From contig NC_049564.1 of NCBI RefSeq assembly GCF_013368755.1, forward strand, positions 1,806,001 through 1,870,000: DNA of 64,000 nucleotides. Reading direction: 5' to 3'. The notes beneath the pieces are model-generated. The model had not been told where the DNA came from. It ran no database searches and worked only from the letters and a program-made list of their open reading frames with translations. Below are positions 1-11,337 of the stretch, one piece after another (the stretch's first letter is position 1; each line of letters starts with the position of its first letter). The DNA is from Talaromyces rugulosus. Taxonomy: Eukaryota > Ascomycota > Eurotiomycetes > Eurotiales > Trichocomaceae. The position numbers and the translations under genes are program-made.

Positions 1-908
1 AAGAAGGGCGCTTATCTGCTTCCGAACGACGAAGAAGAGCAAGACCGCTTAGATCTCCTCCACCATGTATTCCTGCTTATTCTCAACGGCCGTCTGTTCA
101 CCTCGCCAATATCTAATCCGCAGCGTGTGCTGGATGTCGGAACAGGCACCGGCCTCTGGGCGATGGACACGGCCGACGAATTCCCCTCAGCACAGGTCAT
201 CGGCACAGACCTGAGTCCCATCCAGCCCGGATGGGTGCCGCCAAATGTGCAGTTTTATATCGACGATGTCGAGAACGAGTGGATGTACGACGAGGATGAC
301 GCTTTTGATTTGGTGCACACTCGTGTCATGGGCGGTAGCATCGGCGACTGGGACAAGTTTGTGCGTCAAGCGTACACGCACCTGAAGCCCGGTGGTTGGG
401 TGGAGCTACAGGAGCCTGAGTCATGGTTTGCCTCAGAAGATGATTCCATAAATAGGGTGCCATTTACACATCAATTTCAAGAAAAATGTGTCCAGGCCGC
501 ACAGAAATTCGGCAAGGAGATCAACCTAGCTCATACACATAAACAACGCCTGCTTGACGCTGGCTTTGTCGATGTACGGGACGAAATTATTAAGGTATGT
601 TTGTTTCTCTTTACTCTATTATAGTATATTATATTATCATTTTTGCAACCGTTGTCTAATATTTACTTGTATAGGTTCCCACCGGGGTCTGGCCCAAGGA
701 CCCCAGACTGAAGGAAATCGGCCGGTACTGGCGAGAGCACATGATCAGTGGCGTCGAAGTATACACGCTAGGATTTATCGGGCAGATTCTTGGCTGGAGT
801 GAGATTGAATGTCGCGTGCTGGCGGCCAAAGTCACTGAAGAGCTGCGAGACCGCAAGAACCACTTGTATATCCCCTTGCACATTACATGCGGACGCAAGC
901 CGTCATGA
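1..908 (+). CDS. SAM-dependent methyltransferase, LaeA/UMTA-like, 5' truncated by window edge
   Basis: Class I S-adenosylmethionine methyltransferase; the substrate is unknown. The frame is already open at base 1, so the start lies outside the window. Seen: a glycine-rich motif I (VLDVGTGTGLW), the downstream block VIGTDLSPIQPGWVPPNV and a post-motif LKPGGWVELQE. These are characteristic of the fungal LaeA/UMTA family. One intron, 595-674 (GTATGT...ATAG), is in phase 0. The second exon, 675-908, ends ...CGRKPS with TGA at 906-908. Members of this family are common next to secondary-metabolite genes, and LaeA itself is a global regulator. This copy has no obvious biosynthetic partner inside the window, so its role cannot be given. 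Confidence 0.9.
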
Positions 909-1128
909 TGGGTTGAATACTTTTTACGCGGGTGGCCAGTATATTGATGATATGAACCCAACCGGCGCAATAGCGCAATCTATGACATTGATGAATCTAT
1001 TTATTTCTAAGAGGTGTTCAACTTTTCAACATTGAATCTATCGTCGTGGCTGCAAATAACCCGAAATACCCCGCTCCCCGCAAACACACAAGTTCTACCC
1101 GAAAAGATTAGACCATGTATGACAGATA

Positions 1129-2538
1129 TCATTCCATGGCACTTGGTGCCAACTGTGGACGTGCTTTCCTTGAAGCAGGCCGTACGTCCTGTTGGGAGGG
1201 CTCGTCAGGGCCTATGGCTTCTCTCTCACAAACTTGCGTAAACAACACCACGAACTTGTGGTCCAAGAAGCTTGTAAGCAACTTGTCACGATTGGTCGTG
1301 GATAACCAGGTCCCCGCCAACCGATCAGCTTCAATAATGATTTCTTCATCAGCAATACGTTGCGTCAGCGTGTCCCTTCCAAGCCGCAACCGAGCCTTTG
1401 CGCGTAGGTAATACGCCCCGCAAATCGCATCAGGCATTTGCCTTTCGTGGCTTAGTTGTCTCCAATGTATGCCGAAGTGGTCGTAAAAGGCATCGTCAAG
1501 CGTCTGGAAGTTTGGATCCTTCGAGTCTGTGTGCAGAATTTCCCTGAGCCGCTTCAAGATTCGTAAATCTATCGCCGCTGCGCTAGGGACAGGAGCATTT
1601 TTGAGTGCGGCCATGTCTTGTTCGAGAGCGGCAACCCTTTCGGCGAGTCTTTTGAGTTCGTGGCTTTGCCGCTGGTAGACTGTTGTAGATATGTTTGTGC
1701 TCCCTTCGAGGGCGGTGAATTTCTGTTCCAGTTGCGTAGCTTTCTCTTCGTTGCCGTTGACGCGTCTCTTGATCGCGGCGATATCAAGTGAATTGTCGAT
1801 ACTTTGGTGGTCGATTTGATCCAGTCGAATGGCTTCCCGACGTTTTTTGTCGTCGACCTCTTCCCTGTTTCTTAAGTACTCATACATGTCGGACCGCACT
1901 CTTTGTTCATGCTCATCCACAAGCTGGCTAGACACCCGGGAACGGCCGCGAAAAGTTCTCCATCTAGATTCAGGGTCGTCGGGGCTAAGAATGGCTGTTG
2001 ATAGTTCGGAGGGCGGCGGGATATTCTCCTTGTTCTCGTCTTGATAGACAGACTCAGACTCATCGCGTGGAACGGAGCCAGCCTCTATGCCAGCCTCTGG
2101 GCCTTCGGTTGTTCCCGCAGGAATCTCGATGGAATCATGAATAATGGTAGGCGGCTCTTCGACTATCCTTTGTTTGCTGGGTCTGCTGTCGTCACCGACA
2201 TCACGAGAAACGTTGCTCGGGCCAGCCTGAGCATCGTCAGGGCCGTCGTCGCTTGTAGCTTTCCTCTTTTTCCCCTTGGAAACAGCTTTGGTCCTTTGAA
2301 GAGAATTTGTTTCTAGAGGGTTTGAGGAGCCAGCCGTATTGTCTGTCGTTGTATCCGGTGCGGGATGTTGTTCATCTTGCTGTCGTTTGGTACCACGACC
2401 AGGTACGTTCTTCTTGGCCTTTGGGTTTGGGGCTTTTCTCGTAGAAGGTCCCGGCAGGGGATACGAATCGATGAATGATTTCGGCGCCGTTCTGTGGCGA
2501 CCAGATCGTCGGGGCGGCGGAGGAGAAGGAGATTCCAT
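1129..2538 (-). CDS. Hypothetical nuclear-type protein with central coiled coil
   Basis: Single-exon protein of 469 residues that I do not recognise. The N-terminal half (about 1-190) is low complexity, rich in Pro, Ser, Asp and basic patches such as KGKKRKAT and GRGTKRQ that resemble nuclear localisation signals. Residues about 210-325 are charged and heptad-like (for example LKRLAERVAALEQDMAALK), predicting a coiled coil. The C-terminal part (about 335-440) looks globular, with DDAFYDHFGIHWRQLSHERQM and several Arg-rich helices. There is no catalytic motif. The opposite-strand reading frames in this interval are shorter and compositionally odd. A structural or chromatin-associated role is only a guess from composition. 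Confidence 0.75.
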   Translation of the reverse strand: MESPSPPPPRRSGRHRTAPKSFIDSYPLPGPSTRKAPNPKAKKNVPGRGTKRQQDEQHPAPDTTTDNTAGSSNPLETNSLQRTKAVSKGKKRKATSDDGPDDAQAGPSNVSRDVGDDSRPSKQRIVEEPPTIIHDSIEIPAGTTEGPEAGIEAGSVPRDESESVYQDENKENIPPPSELSTAILSPDDPESRWRTFRGRSRVSSQLVDEHEQRVRSDMYEYLRNREEVDDKKRREAIRLDQIDHQSIDNSLDIAAIKRRVNGNEEKATQLEQKFTALEGSTNISTTVYQRQSHELKRLAERVAALEQDMAALKNAPVPSAAAIDLRILKRLREILHTDSKDPNFQTLDDAFYDHFGIHWRQLSHERQMPDAICGAYYLRAKARLRLGRDTLTQRIADEEIIIEADRLAGTWLSTTNRDKLLTSFLDHKFVVLFTQVCEREAIGPDEPSQQDVRPASRKARPQLAPSAME

Positions 2539-3205
2539 ACTGAGAGATGATATTTTTAATCGGTATTACAGCGGTCGCAGTGTGTACCCTGTATAGATTT
2601 GAATATTTATAAAAAGGAAAACATGGCAGGCTAAATGAGGGGAGTTTGAAGAGCCTCAGCGGGGGGAGGGCAAACAAAAAACGAATGGATACATCTAGCG
2701 GAACAAACAAAAAAGAACGGATTCGGTCAAAGACGACCAGGGCAACATTTCCGAATTAGGAAATTTCGGGTACTCAAACGGGCGGCTGTGGTGGCGCTCC
2801 TTGTAAAACAATGCGCACGGTGAAGAAAGTGGACAATGGGCCGAAACAAAGAATTGAGTGAAACGCTAAATGTGTTGTTTGAAACTGTTGCAATTCAAAG
2901 TAAGTTCATATTTCCAATAATTTTTAGAGAAAAAAAGAAACAGCTGTTTGAATAAATTGTCTGACCGGTCAAAAGGAATCACAGACGGGGTCGCTATCTC
3001 AAACGCAAACGAAAGGAAAGTGAAAACAGCATATCGCTATGCTCTAGTATGACATGAAGAAAGATACACAATGATAATTTAAAAAAAGATGCACAGGTGA
3101 GAATTTGTTTCGCAAGCATTCGGTTTTCCTTAAGCCATCGTCCCAGGCATTCTTGAAATCGTAACCAGGTTTGGTCATGAGGTAGAGTCGATGCAACTAG
3201 GGCAT
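2539..3205. other. Intergenic, no gene seen
   Basis: AT-rich spacer between the coiled-coil protein's 5' end and the hydrophobin's 3' end. It should hold the promoter of the former and the 3' untranslated region of the latter. No convincing reading frame, RNA gene or repeat is visible. Confidence 0.6.
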
Positions 3206-3847
3206 CTACAGAGTCACTGGGATGATGGTGCAACCCAAGTTCAGGTTGACGAGACCGGTCTACCGTTTTTGTTAGCTTCGCTGTAATGTAGATGCATACT
3301 GGAGACATACCTGGTTGGTGTCCTCGCAGCAGGCGGTGGTAGCGCCCTGGCAGACGTTGCCGTTGAGAGCATCGACGAGAGAAGTGGTGATGGGAGTGCC
3401 TAATAGTGATCAATACTCGTCTTGACAAACTTTTTTCTTTTTCGTTGGGTGAAACTTACAGGTCAGTCCAACTTGTCCCTTCTGCTTGGCCTCCTGGTGG
3501 TCAATGCCAGCAGCAGACAGCTGGTTCACGATGTTGGAGTTGTCGGTGCTGTCAACAGTGTCGCAGCAGTGGACAGAGGTGTTGGCAGCGCACTGCTTGT
3601 TGACATTGGTCTGCTCCGAAGGGTTAGACACTTGTGGAGGAGCAGGCGCTGGGGGACTTGGCTGAACTGGAGGAGGGTTCGACACAGGAGGAGCAGGGGC
3701 TGGTGGAGCTTGGGCTGGGGCTGGAGGAGCTGGAGCAGGGCAAGCATCACTGCGGACAACGACGACCTTTCTCTCAACCTCGACGGGGACTGCAAAAGCA
3801 GCGACCGCGAAGAGGCAGGCAGTAGCACAGGCAAAGTTGAAATGCAT
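3206..3847 (-). CDS. Hydrophobin with Pro/Ala-rich linker
   Basis: Small secreted amphipathic protein that should self-assemble at air-water or spore surfaces. Three exons: 3460-3847, 3311-3399 and 3206-3259, with introns 3400-3459 and 3260-3310, giving 176 residues. Seen: a signal peptide (residues 1 to about 19), a Pro/Ala-rich linker (about 36-75), then eight cysteines at 86, 94-95, 130, 146, 153-154 and 169. Spacing is C-X7-CC-X34-C-X15-C-X6-CC-X14-C, the hydrophobin fingerprint and closer to class I than class II. Both introns fall inside the cysteine domain; the first splits the codon of Cys130. Without splicing the last four cysteines are lost. The long linker before the domain is unusual for a short hydrophobin. 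Confidence 0.93.
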
Positions 3848-6367
3848 CTTGTTGATTGGGGGGTTTTTTTTTTGTTGGTTTGAAGCGAAGTGGTGCTTAA
3901 AGAGTGGTTGGAGTTGGTCAACGAGTGTGGATTAGGTATTAAGAGCTGTAAAGGAGATGCTAGAACAGATGCTTTGAATGATGATGATGATGGAAAGAAT
4001 GAGATGATAGAGGTGGAAGATGGCACCTTATATACACATTTCCTGTCTCTATATTTTGAAGCTTGAGCTCTTTTCTCTCAAGAGGCAAACCAATCAGCAA
4101 GGGCAGTAACCCTCGGATGCACTGGGAAACTAACGTACACGCTACAAGACAGCCTGGAGCGTACGAAAAATAGGGGTTCGCCAGTAAGGAGTTCGCCTCG
4201 AGACAATCAAGTCAATATTGACTACATGGATTCAACTATCACGGTGGGACAAAGTAGAGATGTCATTTACCAAAGGTGGCAGGCAAGGGAGTCAGTCTGC
4301 TTTACAACACCCCAGTGCCCAGACCAACCCCTATCAGCATCGAACCCACCGACTAAGTTCTGATTTATTATGGGCTATTATTATTATTACCTACGCTGCT
4401 TGGACGTTTGCCCTTGCTCTCTCGGGCACAAGTGATGGCTTCGCTTACGGTAATTTGCAGCAAAGCCCTTCTCTCCCTCATGATGAAAATAACGTAAAAA
4501 CATCTTTGTCAGGACATGACCCCACAATCAGGCTGCTAGATTGTGCTCGATGCATTAGTGTGCGCGTACCTGGCAGCAGATGATGCAGACGCCCAATCGG
4601 GTAATCCGTACATGCAAGGGGAATTTGACATTATCGATTATGACTGGTTTGTGCGACACGTCAATTAACCACCACCCACGAATCGGAATTTGCAGACATT
4701 CCCATAAATCTGGGGGAAAACTTTTCGTCTAGCTGCTCATGGGTTCGTGATCGATCTCAATTGGAGATTGTCAACTTGCCTGAGCCTCGGTGTCTGTCTC
4801 GGGTATCGCTCTGCATTTGAAATCCGCCCAGGTTATAGCCTCACAAAATATTAAAATATTCTTAGTCAACAAGGAAATTATAATTTCATATTTAAATTCT
4901 TTGGTATAGAGGTGTCTATCTTCGCTGTGATCATAAGCTCCGTTGGTAAAAAAAAACTTCACAATATCCATCCAGGGGACCAATCCGAAAATGGTAAACC
5001 CGACAGGACCCTTGCTTACTGTCGGTGGACCCCGAATATTATTAGAAACAATAATGGAAATTAACTGCTTCCTTTCTAACCAAATTCAAGCTGACAATTT
5101 TTCATTAATCAGGGTGAATGCAAGGTCTATTGCATGAGGCTTAAATAGTGTCGAAATGTCTCACAGTTGTGACAACTTTCTGAGCCATCTTGAAAGAGTC
5201 CTTTCCAATCCCGATGGCAAGCGATAGGTGCGACCATCGAGTGGTTTCTTTTTCTTTTTCGTTTTCTTTTCATCCAGCGCAAGGTATCCTCCAAGTACAT
5301 CGACCTCAAGAAAAACCGACCGTATCCAGCGCAAACTGCTTAACAATGAGTTCTGGGATGACGGTTGAATCCCAAACATCACTGATGCAATCTTAATAAT
5401 GAAATGTAGAATCCGTCATCCATCATTCATTGTTCTTCGAAGCAACCATACCTCCTCACCAAAGAACTCATTTAAGATGGTTTTTGTTTACTAATACTTG
5501 CCTAACACCTAACAATGAAGCTTAAAAGATTTCCTAAATAGCGGTTCCTACCCTTACGGGAGCATGTGAATAACAGAGCATCGTTCCTCCTAGAGAACAT
5601 GTAGCGTAGACTAGATACTATGAACAAGTAAATCTACCGCATATAGAAAAACACCTAGAGACTTTTTGAGTTGCATTCCATATAATAATCTTTTCGGACT
5701 AGTAGTCATGATGTACACATTAGTCGATAAGACTAGCGTTGCTAGATCACGATTCTTTGTTGCACATTAAGTAATTCATTAGATGTATGTCTTGGGTTTG
5801 TCTGCCTTTCGACTGGTACGTTGGTGTTCTTCTACCCGGGACCGTTGACTAGAATCGGATTTTGAATACTTGAAAATAATCAACGAAAATAAAGATGTAG
5901 TTTTAAGATAGGAACTAAGACTAAGATTTTTTCCACTTTTAAAAGAAATATCGTTCGTGCATGTGAAATCTAGATGTTAATTTAAGGTTAATAAGAAAAC
6001 TTGACGTTTAATGTTGAATGCAACATTGAATCTACAAAATATATATAATCCTTCGGGAAGATTGAAGCGGGCCAGCTTACGAAGTGACCTGAAAAACATC
6101 TAAACGTCGATTATCTATGTGTAAATTCGGACTATTAGTTGATGGGCTAGCTGGTAACATTAATACTTAGATTAATTAAACTGCTACATGGTGTGTTTAA
6201 AAATATGTAAAATTGTGCGATGAGCTCTGATGTCAACTACCGAATAATAAATACCCGGAGAAAATATTGGAAAACATCAATTTGAACCAAGTATTTTGAG
6301 AGCATCGAGAGGAAACAAAATTTGAAGCCTCAAACTTTAATGTTCAATGCATAATACTTGCACCTTA
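3848..6367. other. Long intergenic region, no gene seen
   Basis: About 2.5 kb with no believable coding frame. The first 200 bases are the hydrophobin promoter. The stretch from about 5400 to 6350 is clearly AT-rich with frequent stops in all frames. It may be old decayed sequence, but I see no terminal repeats, target-site duplication or residual transposase motif. Confidence 0.55.
4027..4034 (-). promoter_or_regulatory. TATA box candidate for the hydrophobin
   Basis: TATATAAG on the minus strand, about 180 bases upstream of the hydrophobin ATG, in a position compatible with a long 5' untranslated region. The call rests on sequence and position only. Confidence 0.45.
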
Positions 6368-7270
6368 TCAAGATGCACCTGTTGCGACATGCACTTCAAC
6401 ATCCCCTGTACCGGTGTTGCTGGTCTTTATGAAAACAAGGTCCAGAATTCCATCTCCGTTATAATCAATAAGCTGCCAAGTACCGTCGGTCTCTTCACCA
6501 AACGTTGTAGGCACCTCTTGAACGCGGGTCTTGTAGACAGACGACCCAGAAGCGATATGAACCTCGACCTTGTCGGTCCCAGTATTTTGGGTTTTGATGT
6601 ATGCCAGATCTAGCTTTCCGCTATTTTTATAGTTGACAATCTGCCAAACACCGTTTGATTCCTCTCCAAACGTAGTTCCGACTTCTTGGATACGAGTCTG
6701 GTAGTTTGATGCACCCGAGGCAACGTGTACTTCGACGGTACCAGTACCGGCGTCCTTGTCTTTGATGTAGACGAGATCGAGTTTTCCGTCCCCATCAAAG
6801 TCGATCATTTGCCACTGGCCGTTGTTTTCCTCCACAAAAGTGGTAGCAGTCTCGAGCACTCGGGTGTTATATGTAGAGGACCCTGAAGCAACATGAACCT
6901 CGACATAACCAGTGCTGGTGTTTGAGGTCTTGATATAGATCAGATCAAGTTTATTGTCTCCGTCATAATCAGCCAGTTGCCACGTGCCGTAGTTCTCTTC
7001 TCCAAAAGTTGTTGCAACCTCTTGGATACGAGTTTTATAGCTTGAAGAGCCAGAGGCTACGTGGACTTCGACACTGCCTGTTCCAGTGTTACTCGTTTTG
7101 ATATAGGTGAGGTCGGGAGGCGAGGTCCCAACGAAAGGGGCCAGAGCCCATGTCCCATATACTTCGGGAGCAGTGAAGGTGGTTCCAGCCTCGAAGATGC
7201 GTGTTTCATAAGGGGCTGCAAAGGCCAGAGGGAGATAAAACGTAGCAAAGAGGAAGTGTTTGACCTGCAT
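6368..7270 (-). CDS. Secreted FG-GAP/VCBS-type repeat protein (five blades)
   Basis: Single exon of 300 residues with an N-terminal signal peptide (MQVKHFLFATFYLPLAFAAP). The rest is five tandem copies of a unit of about 56 residues: Y-x-TR-x-x-E-x-x-TTF...GTWQL-x-D-YDGDNKLDL-x-YIKTSNT...VEVHVASGSS. The DxDGDxxxDL core is the calcium-binding loop of FG-GAP/VCBS propeller blades. It is intact in blades 2, 3 and 5 and degenerate in blades 1 and 4. Secreted propellers of this kind often bind carbohydrate, as in the PVL-type fungal lectins, but no specific ligand can be named. Five units is fewer than a normal seven-bladed propeller, so the protein may oligomerise. The ORF closes cleanly after blade 5. 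Confidence 0.85.
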   Translation of the reverse strand: MQVKHFLFATFYLPLAFAAPYETRIFEAGTTFTAPEVYGTWALAPFVGTSPPDLTYIKTSNTGTGSVEVHVASGSSSYKTRIQEVATTFGEENYGTWQLADYDGDNKLDLIYIKTSNTSTGYVEVHVASGSSTYNTRVLETATTFVEENNGQWQMIDFDGDGKLDLVYIKDKDAGTGTVEVHVASGASNYQTRIQEVGTTFGEESNGVWQIVNYKNSGKLDLAYIKTQNTGTDKVEVHIASGSSVYKTRVQEVPTTFGEETDGTWQLIDYNGDGILDLVFIKTSNTGTGDVEVHVATGAS

Positions 7271-8311
7271 TTTGTGGGTGAATTTTTTCGAATTTTGGGA
7301 AGAATAGAGTAAGGTTTTTGTCTGAGGATAAACAATTATTGAGATATAATGAGGAAATGAGTCTACTTTATACTTTTTTCGAGGCCATCAAAATATGTTC
7401 TAGAGCTACAAGTTGAAAACAAAATTTCGCCACTGAACTCAGAAGGGACAGATTTTCCGAGAATGAGTTGACAGTACTCCCTCATTTTTGAGAGAAATGT
7501 CTTGAAAATATACAACCCGATGCTGGTGATCGTCGTACCGGCGTCGCCGTTCGGGGAATTTCCAGCGAGCAGAGAGCAGTCCGCCACAATCGCGTGACGA
7601 GATCAAGGAAGACTTTCTCTTGACCTGGTTTAATAAAACTTATGTGGCGCGGCTGTGAGCCTTTTATGAATAGATTGATAGCAACCCGAAGGCTGGCTGT
7701 GAGCCTCGCTTAAAAAAATTTCAGCCAGCCTCGTTTTGTGACACATTGCCAATGAGCACACGTTCACCGAAGATGAGCCATGTATTTCGGGTTATAATAG
7801 ACTTTTGCCCATAGGACGATTTTACACGGAAAGTATTCGCTTGGACTAGAGCTGGAAATATGATTTTAACATTTCCATCGAAAATAAACTATTTTGCATG
7901 GCCATTTTTGATTCCATCTCGAAACTTGGATTTGGGATGATCAATAAGATTGACCGCACCCCAGTCCACTACCGACCATTTGGCCTATAGTCGCTTCCGA
8001 TGCTTTTTTCCTTTTTCTTTCCCTCCTTCTTCCCTGCTCTTCTTTCTTTTTGCAAATGAACGTTTCCACCGTGATTTGGGACGCGTCGCGTGTTGCCGCT
8101 AGCCCAAAGCGAGCTGTGGATACTAGGGCGATCCCCCTTGATATTAATCCCCATCCCAATAATAATGCCTGTAAATGTTATACCTTCAATTTTCGTTTTT
8201 TGAAGTTACATAGACAACCCGGAATTTTTTATCGGTAACAGTAAAGCTCATAATTTTTGTCCTATTCATCTAGGGAGTATCTTGTGTCCGTCTGCAGTCA
8301 CAATCTGAAGA
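7271..8311. other. Intergenic between divergent genes
   Basis: Promoter region shared by the FG-GAP protein (minus strand) and the oxygenase pseudogene (plus strand). A pyrimidine-rich tract at about 8003-8053 resembles those often found just upstream of fungal transcription starts. The short minus-strand frames here are its shadows. No gene is seen. Confidence 0.55.
7366..7372 (-). promoter_or_regulatory. TATA box candidate for the FG-GAP protein
   Basis: TATAAAG on the minus strand, about 96 bases upstream of the ATG of the repeat protein. Position and sequence fit a core promoter. Confidence 0.45.
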
Positions 8312-11300
8312 ATGAGCTCAAACTTATCAAATGACGAGGATGAGATACTCGGCATTGGCGAACATCTCCTCTCCATTCTTGAAGATATTCAGTCGACAGG
8401 GTCCTTCCTGACAGGAGAAAATAAGGCAACTGCTATCGACCCGGGACTTTTTATCCCAAGCCTTGGAACGATTGGGCTTCCTATATCGCCAGACAACACC
8501 AGGGCAATAATCCAGCTTTGCGATATGAGCCCCTATGGAAAGGGAACCGAAACTCTAGTCAATCATTTAGTACGAAAAACCTGGCAACTAGATGCAAATC
8601 AATTTTCTTTCCAGAATCCTGATTGGAACCGGCAATTAGCGATTTTCGTGGACCAGGCTGTGTCTGGTCTTGGCCTTCAAGCGAACGCTTTGGAAGTCAA
8701 GGCTGAGCCGTATAAGTTGCTTATTTATGAAGAGGGCGCATTTTTTTCGGCACATCAAGATTCTGAAAAGGCCGATGGGATGTTTGGTACCCTCATTGTG
8801 TGTCTTCCTTCATGAAGGAGGGCAGGTGATCGCCTCTCACAGGAACAAGCGTGTCGAATTTTCGACGGCGGAAGTCTTTGGATTTGGCTTTTCATGGGCT
8901 GCTTGGTATGCCGACGTCACGCATGAGGTGAAGCCTGTTACGTCCGGTCATAGAGTAGTCCTTGTTTACAGCTTGATCCATCGCCCAACAGCTTCACTCC
9001 TCAAGGTGGGCGCGAACAAAACAAAAAGGTTGACTGATTGCCTTGATCTTTGGTCCCGCACTGCCGAAGCCCGGATAGAACGATCGAGTAATATCTATGG
9101 CGGAGGTTGGGAAATAGACTATGATGCGGGTTGCCCACCGGCACTCGTGTATACGTTCGAACATAAGTATACCACCGCGGAGCTCGGTTTCGATCGGCTG
9201 AAGGGAGTTGACCAATCTCGATTTGCGGAACTACAGTATGCATGTCAGCAAACTAGGTTCGACCTTTTCTTAGTCCAGTTATTAGTCATGACGGGTTTCA
9301 TAGCATAACAGATGTCGAGACCACACTCAACTTAGTACGTGTGATTGACCGCGTTGGTGCTACAGTCGTAACAGACCTACCGTTCCCGGAAGACATGCTA
9401 CTTCCTGTAGGCGTTCTTGACCGCAGTCCCGACGATGAAGACTACGAAGGGTACACAGGGAATGAAGGGGCTTCGGCGTCTCATTTTTATACGGAGACCG
9501 TAAGTGTGCTTGTCGATAGTAAATACATGTTGGCCTCTCTGTTGCTCTCCTTCATTTCTAACTTATTACCGTGACTTCCTAGGGCGCGTTGATTATCCCG
9601 AAGGTATTTTCTTTCTCGTTTGAGCTCCAACAGCTAATAACCAGCAGGATTAGTTTCCCAGAAACCTTGGGAAAATATAGGAAGGCCCTTTCGGAATGTC
9701 CAAGCGATGTCCTCACTAGGCAAAGACTCTTGAAAGTGTGCAGGCTACTGTCGGAATGCCACTACGCCAGTGAATCACTCGACAAAACACAAGACGAGAT
9801 CATGCAACTTGATTTTGAGCTTGGTGACCTAGATTTACTTAGCTGCGGAATGAGTATACGTAATCGCAAGGTTTCGCCCTTAGGGACCGTCCTCGTTGCC
9901 AGGACTATTGTACAACATGGCCTTGATGCCATTCGTCTACCGTATGTGAAGGCCATGCAATGGTGTACCTTGTTTTTTTCTTTCTTTTATTCTTCTTTCC
10001 ACCCGATGGCTGACTTATTTCCGCAGCCTGGACGCCATGTTTAAAAAAAGACTCCCCATAGAGGACCCGCTCCTCCATCGAAAGATGACTTTTTTCTCCA
10101 ATCTAATGAGAGAATATTATTCGATCTGCAGACAACAGAATCAACAGCCGTCGGGTGAGGTGCTCGAATGGGAAAACGGCAAATTTGACCATATCCTCTC
10201 CGCAAACATTGGGAACTCGGCACCAAGTGGACGTCGTTTGGCATTAGAACTGAATGATTTACTAACACACGTGTCGCTCGAAAGGTAGGCCGTCGCTCTC
10301 TTTGGCGCCTAGATTACACCTCTAACCGTATCAGAATTTCGAGTTTCTTGGAGACTCGCTTGGAAAATACACCTTTTGTTCTATGGTTTATTGAGGGGTC
10401 ACATACTTCCTTATTTCGAGAAAATACAAGCGCCGACAGCGATGAGATAGTCTCCTTCTACAACGGATTGCTCCCCAAGTTTGCCCATCATTTCACAATT
10501 GAGCATACACTAAACAAACGTGGCATTCCAACGGTGCCTGGAGGCCCTAGTCTCGACGCCTCTGCGTCCACTCCAATTTTCCGCATTATGCCAGATATGG
10601 TAATCAAGCTGATTCACGTGGCTACAAATACACACAGCAATATCTCGGAGATTATGGGTACCCTTACTCGTTACGCAATAGACGCCAAGACAAGAAAAGG
10701 CATAGAGGACGCTTTTCACAGGTTTTTATTCCCCGTGGCTCGTGGGATTTGTCACCAAATTGAAGCCACAAAACGGCCCTCCACCGCTGACGAAAAGCGC
10801 TTCATCACCACCTTGCTTTCATCGTATTTGACAGACTATGTCAAAGATCGCCCTTTACCTCCACCACCTGATTGGAAAGCCAGGACTACCCTCGAATGTA
10901 GCCCATTTTGTCTGTGCTGTATCCCCGTGCGAAGGTTTATCAACTCTACTCAACAGAGCAAGTCCTTTGTAATGTCAGAAGAGTACATAGAACATGTTGA
11001 TATGAAACTCGACAAGGGGTATTTCAGGACAAAGGCATTTCAAGAGGGCTCGCACCAAAAACTCTATATCGAGAAAACCGAACAAGCCATGGCTATTCTC
11101 AATATGGGGCCATGAATTAAGCGGGCTGAAATGGCACGGCACGAACTGCATACACTAAACGAAAATAGTCAAGCCCTAAGGGAGATACTTGGGGATAATT
11201 ATCGCTCTATCTTCGAGCACGAAAGTCTCAAAATTCCCGAGTCTGAACCTACGTTCCAGGCACTGAGTACCTCCACCGACGAGAATATACGACCCGTGGT

Positions 11301-11337
11301 TCGATCTACACCCAGTAAACGCCCCCGGAGGAGCTGA
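8312..11337 (+). pseudogene. 2OG-Fe(II) oxygenase superfamily protein, multiply broken
   Basis: Remnant of a large fungal 2-oxoglutarate/Fe(II)-dependent oxygenase. The first part carries FFSAHQDSEK (the HxD metal pair) and later AWYADVTHEVKPVTSGHRVVL (distal His and the Arg for 2OG). Lesions: near 8806-8815 the frame changes between CLPS and the expected HEGG block; near 9270-9284 it changes back before SHDGFHSITD; and an in-frame TGA lies at 11113-11115, with the same frame continuing for 74 more codons to TGA at 11335-11337. Introns at 9500-9582, about 9972-10026 and about 10285-10335 still have GT and AG ends. Homology-like text on both sides of each lesion argues against mispredicted introns. 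Catalytic residues survive, so inactivation is probably recent. Confidence 0.8.

Noticed and set aside
4218..4583. 121-codon plus-strand frame with a short hydrophobic stretch
   Set aside because: No conserved motif and poor start context; composition is that of the surrounding spacer.
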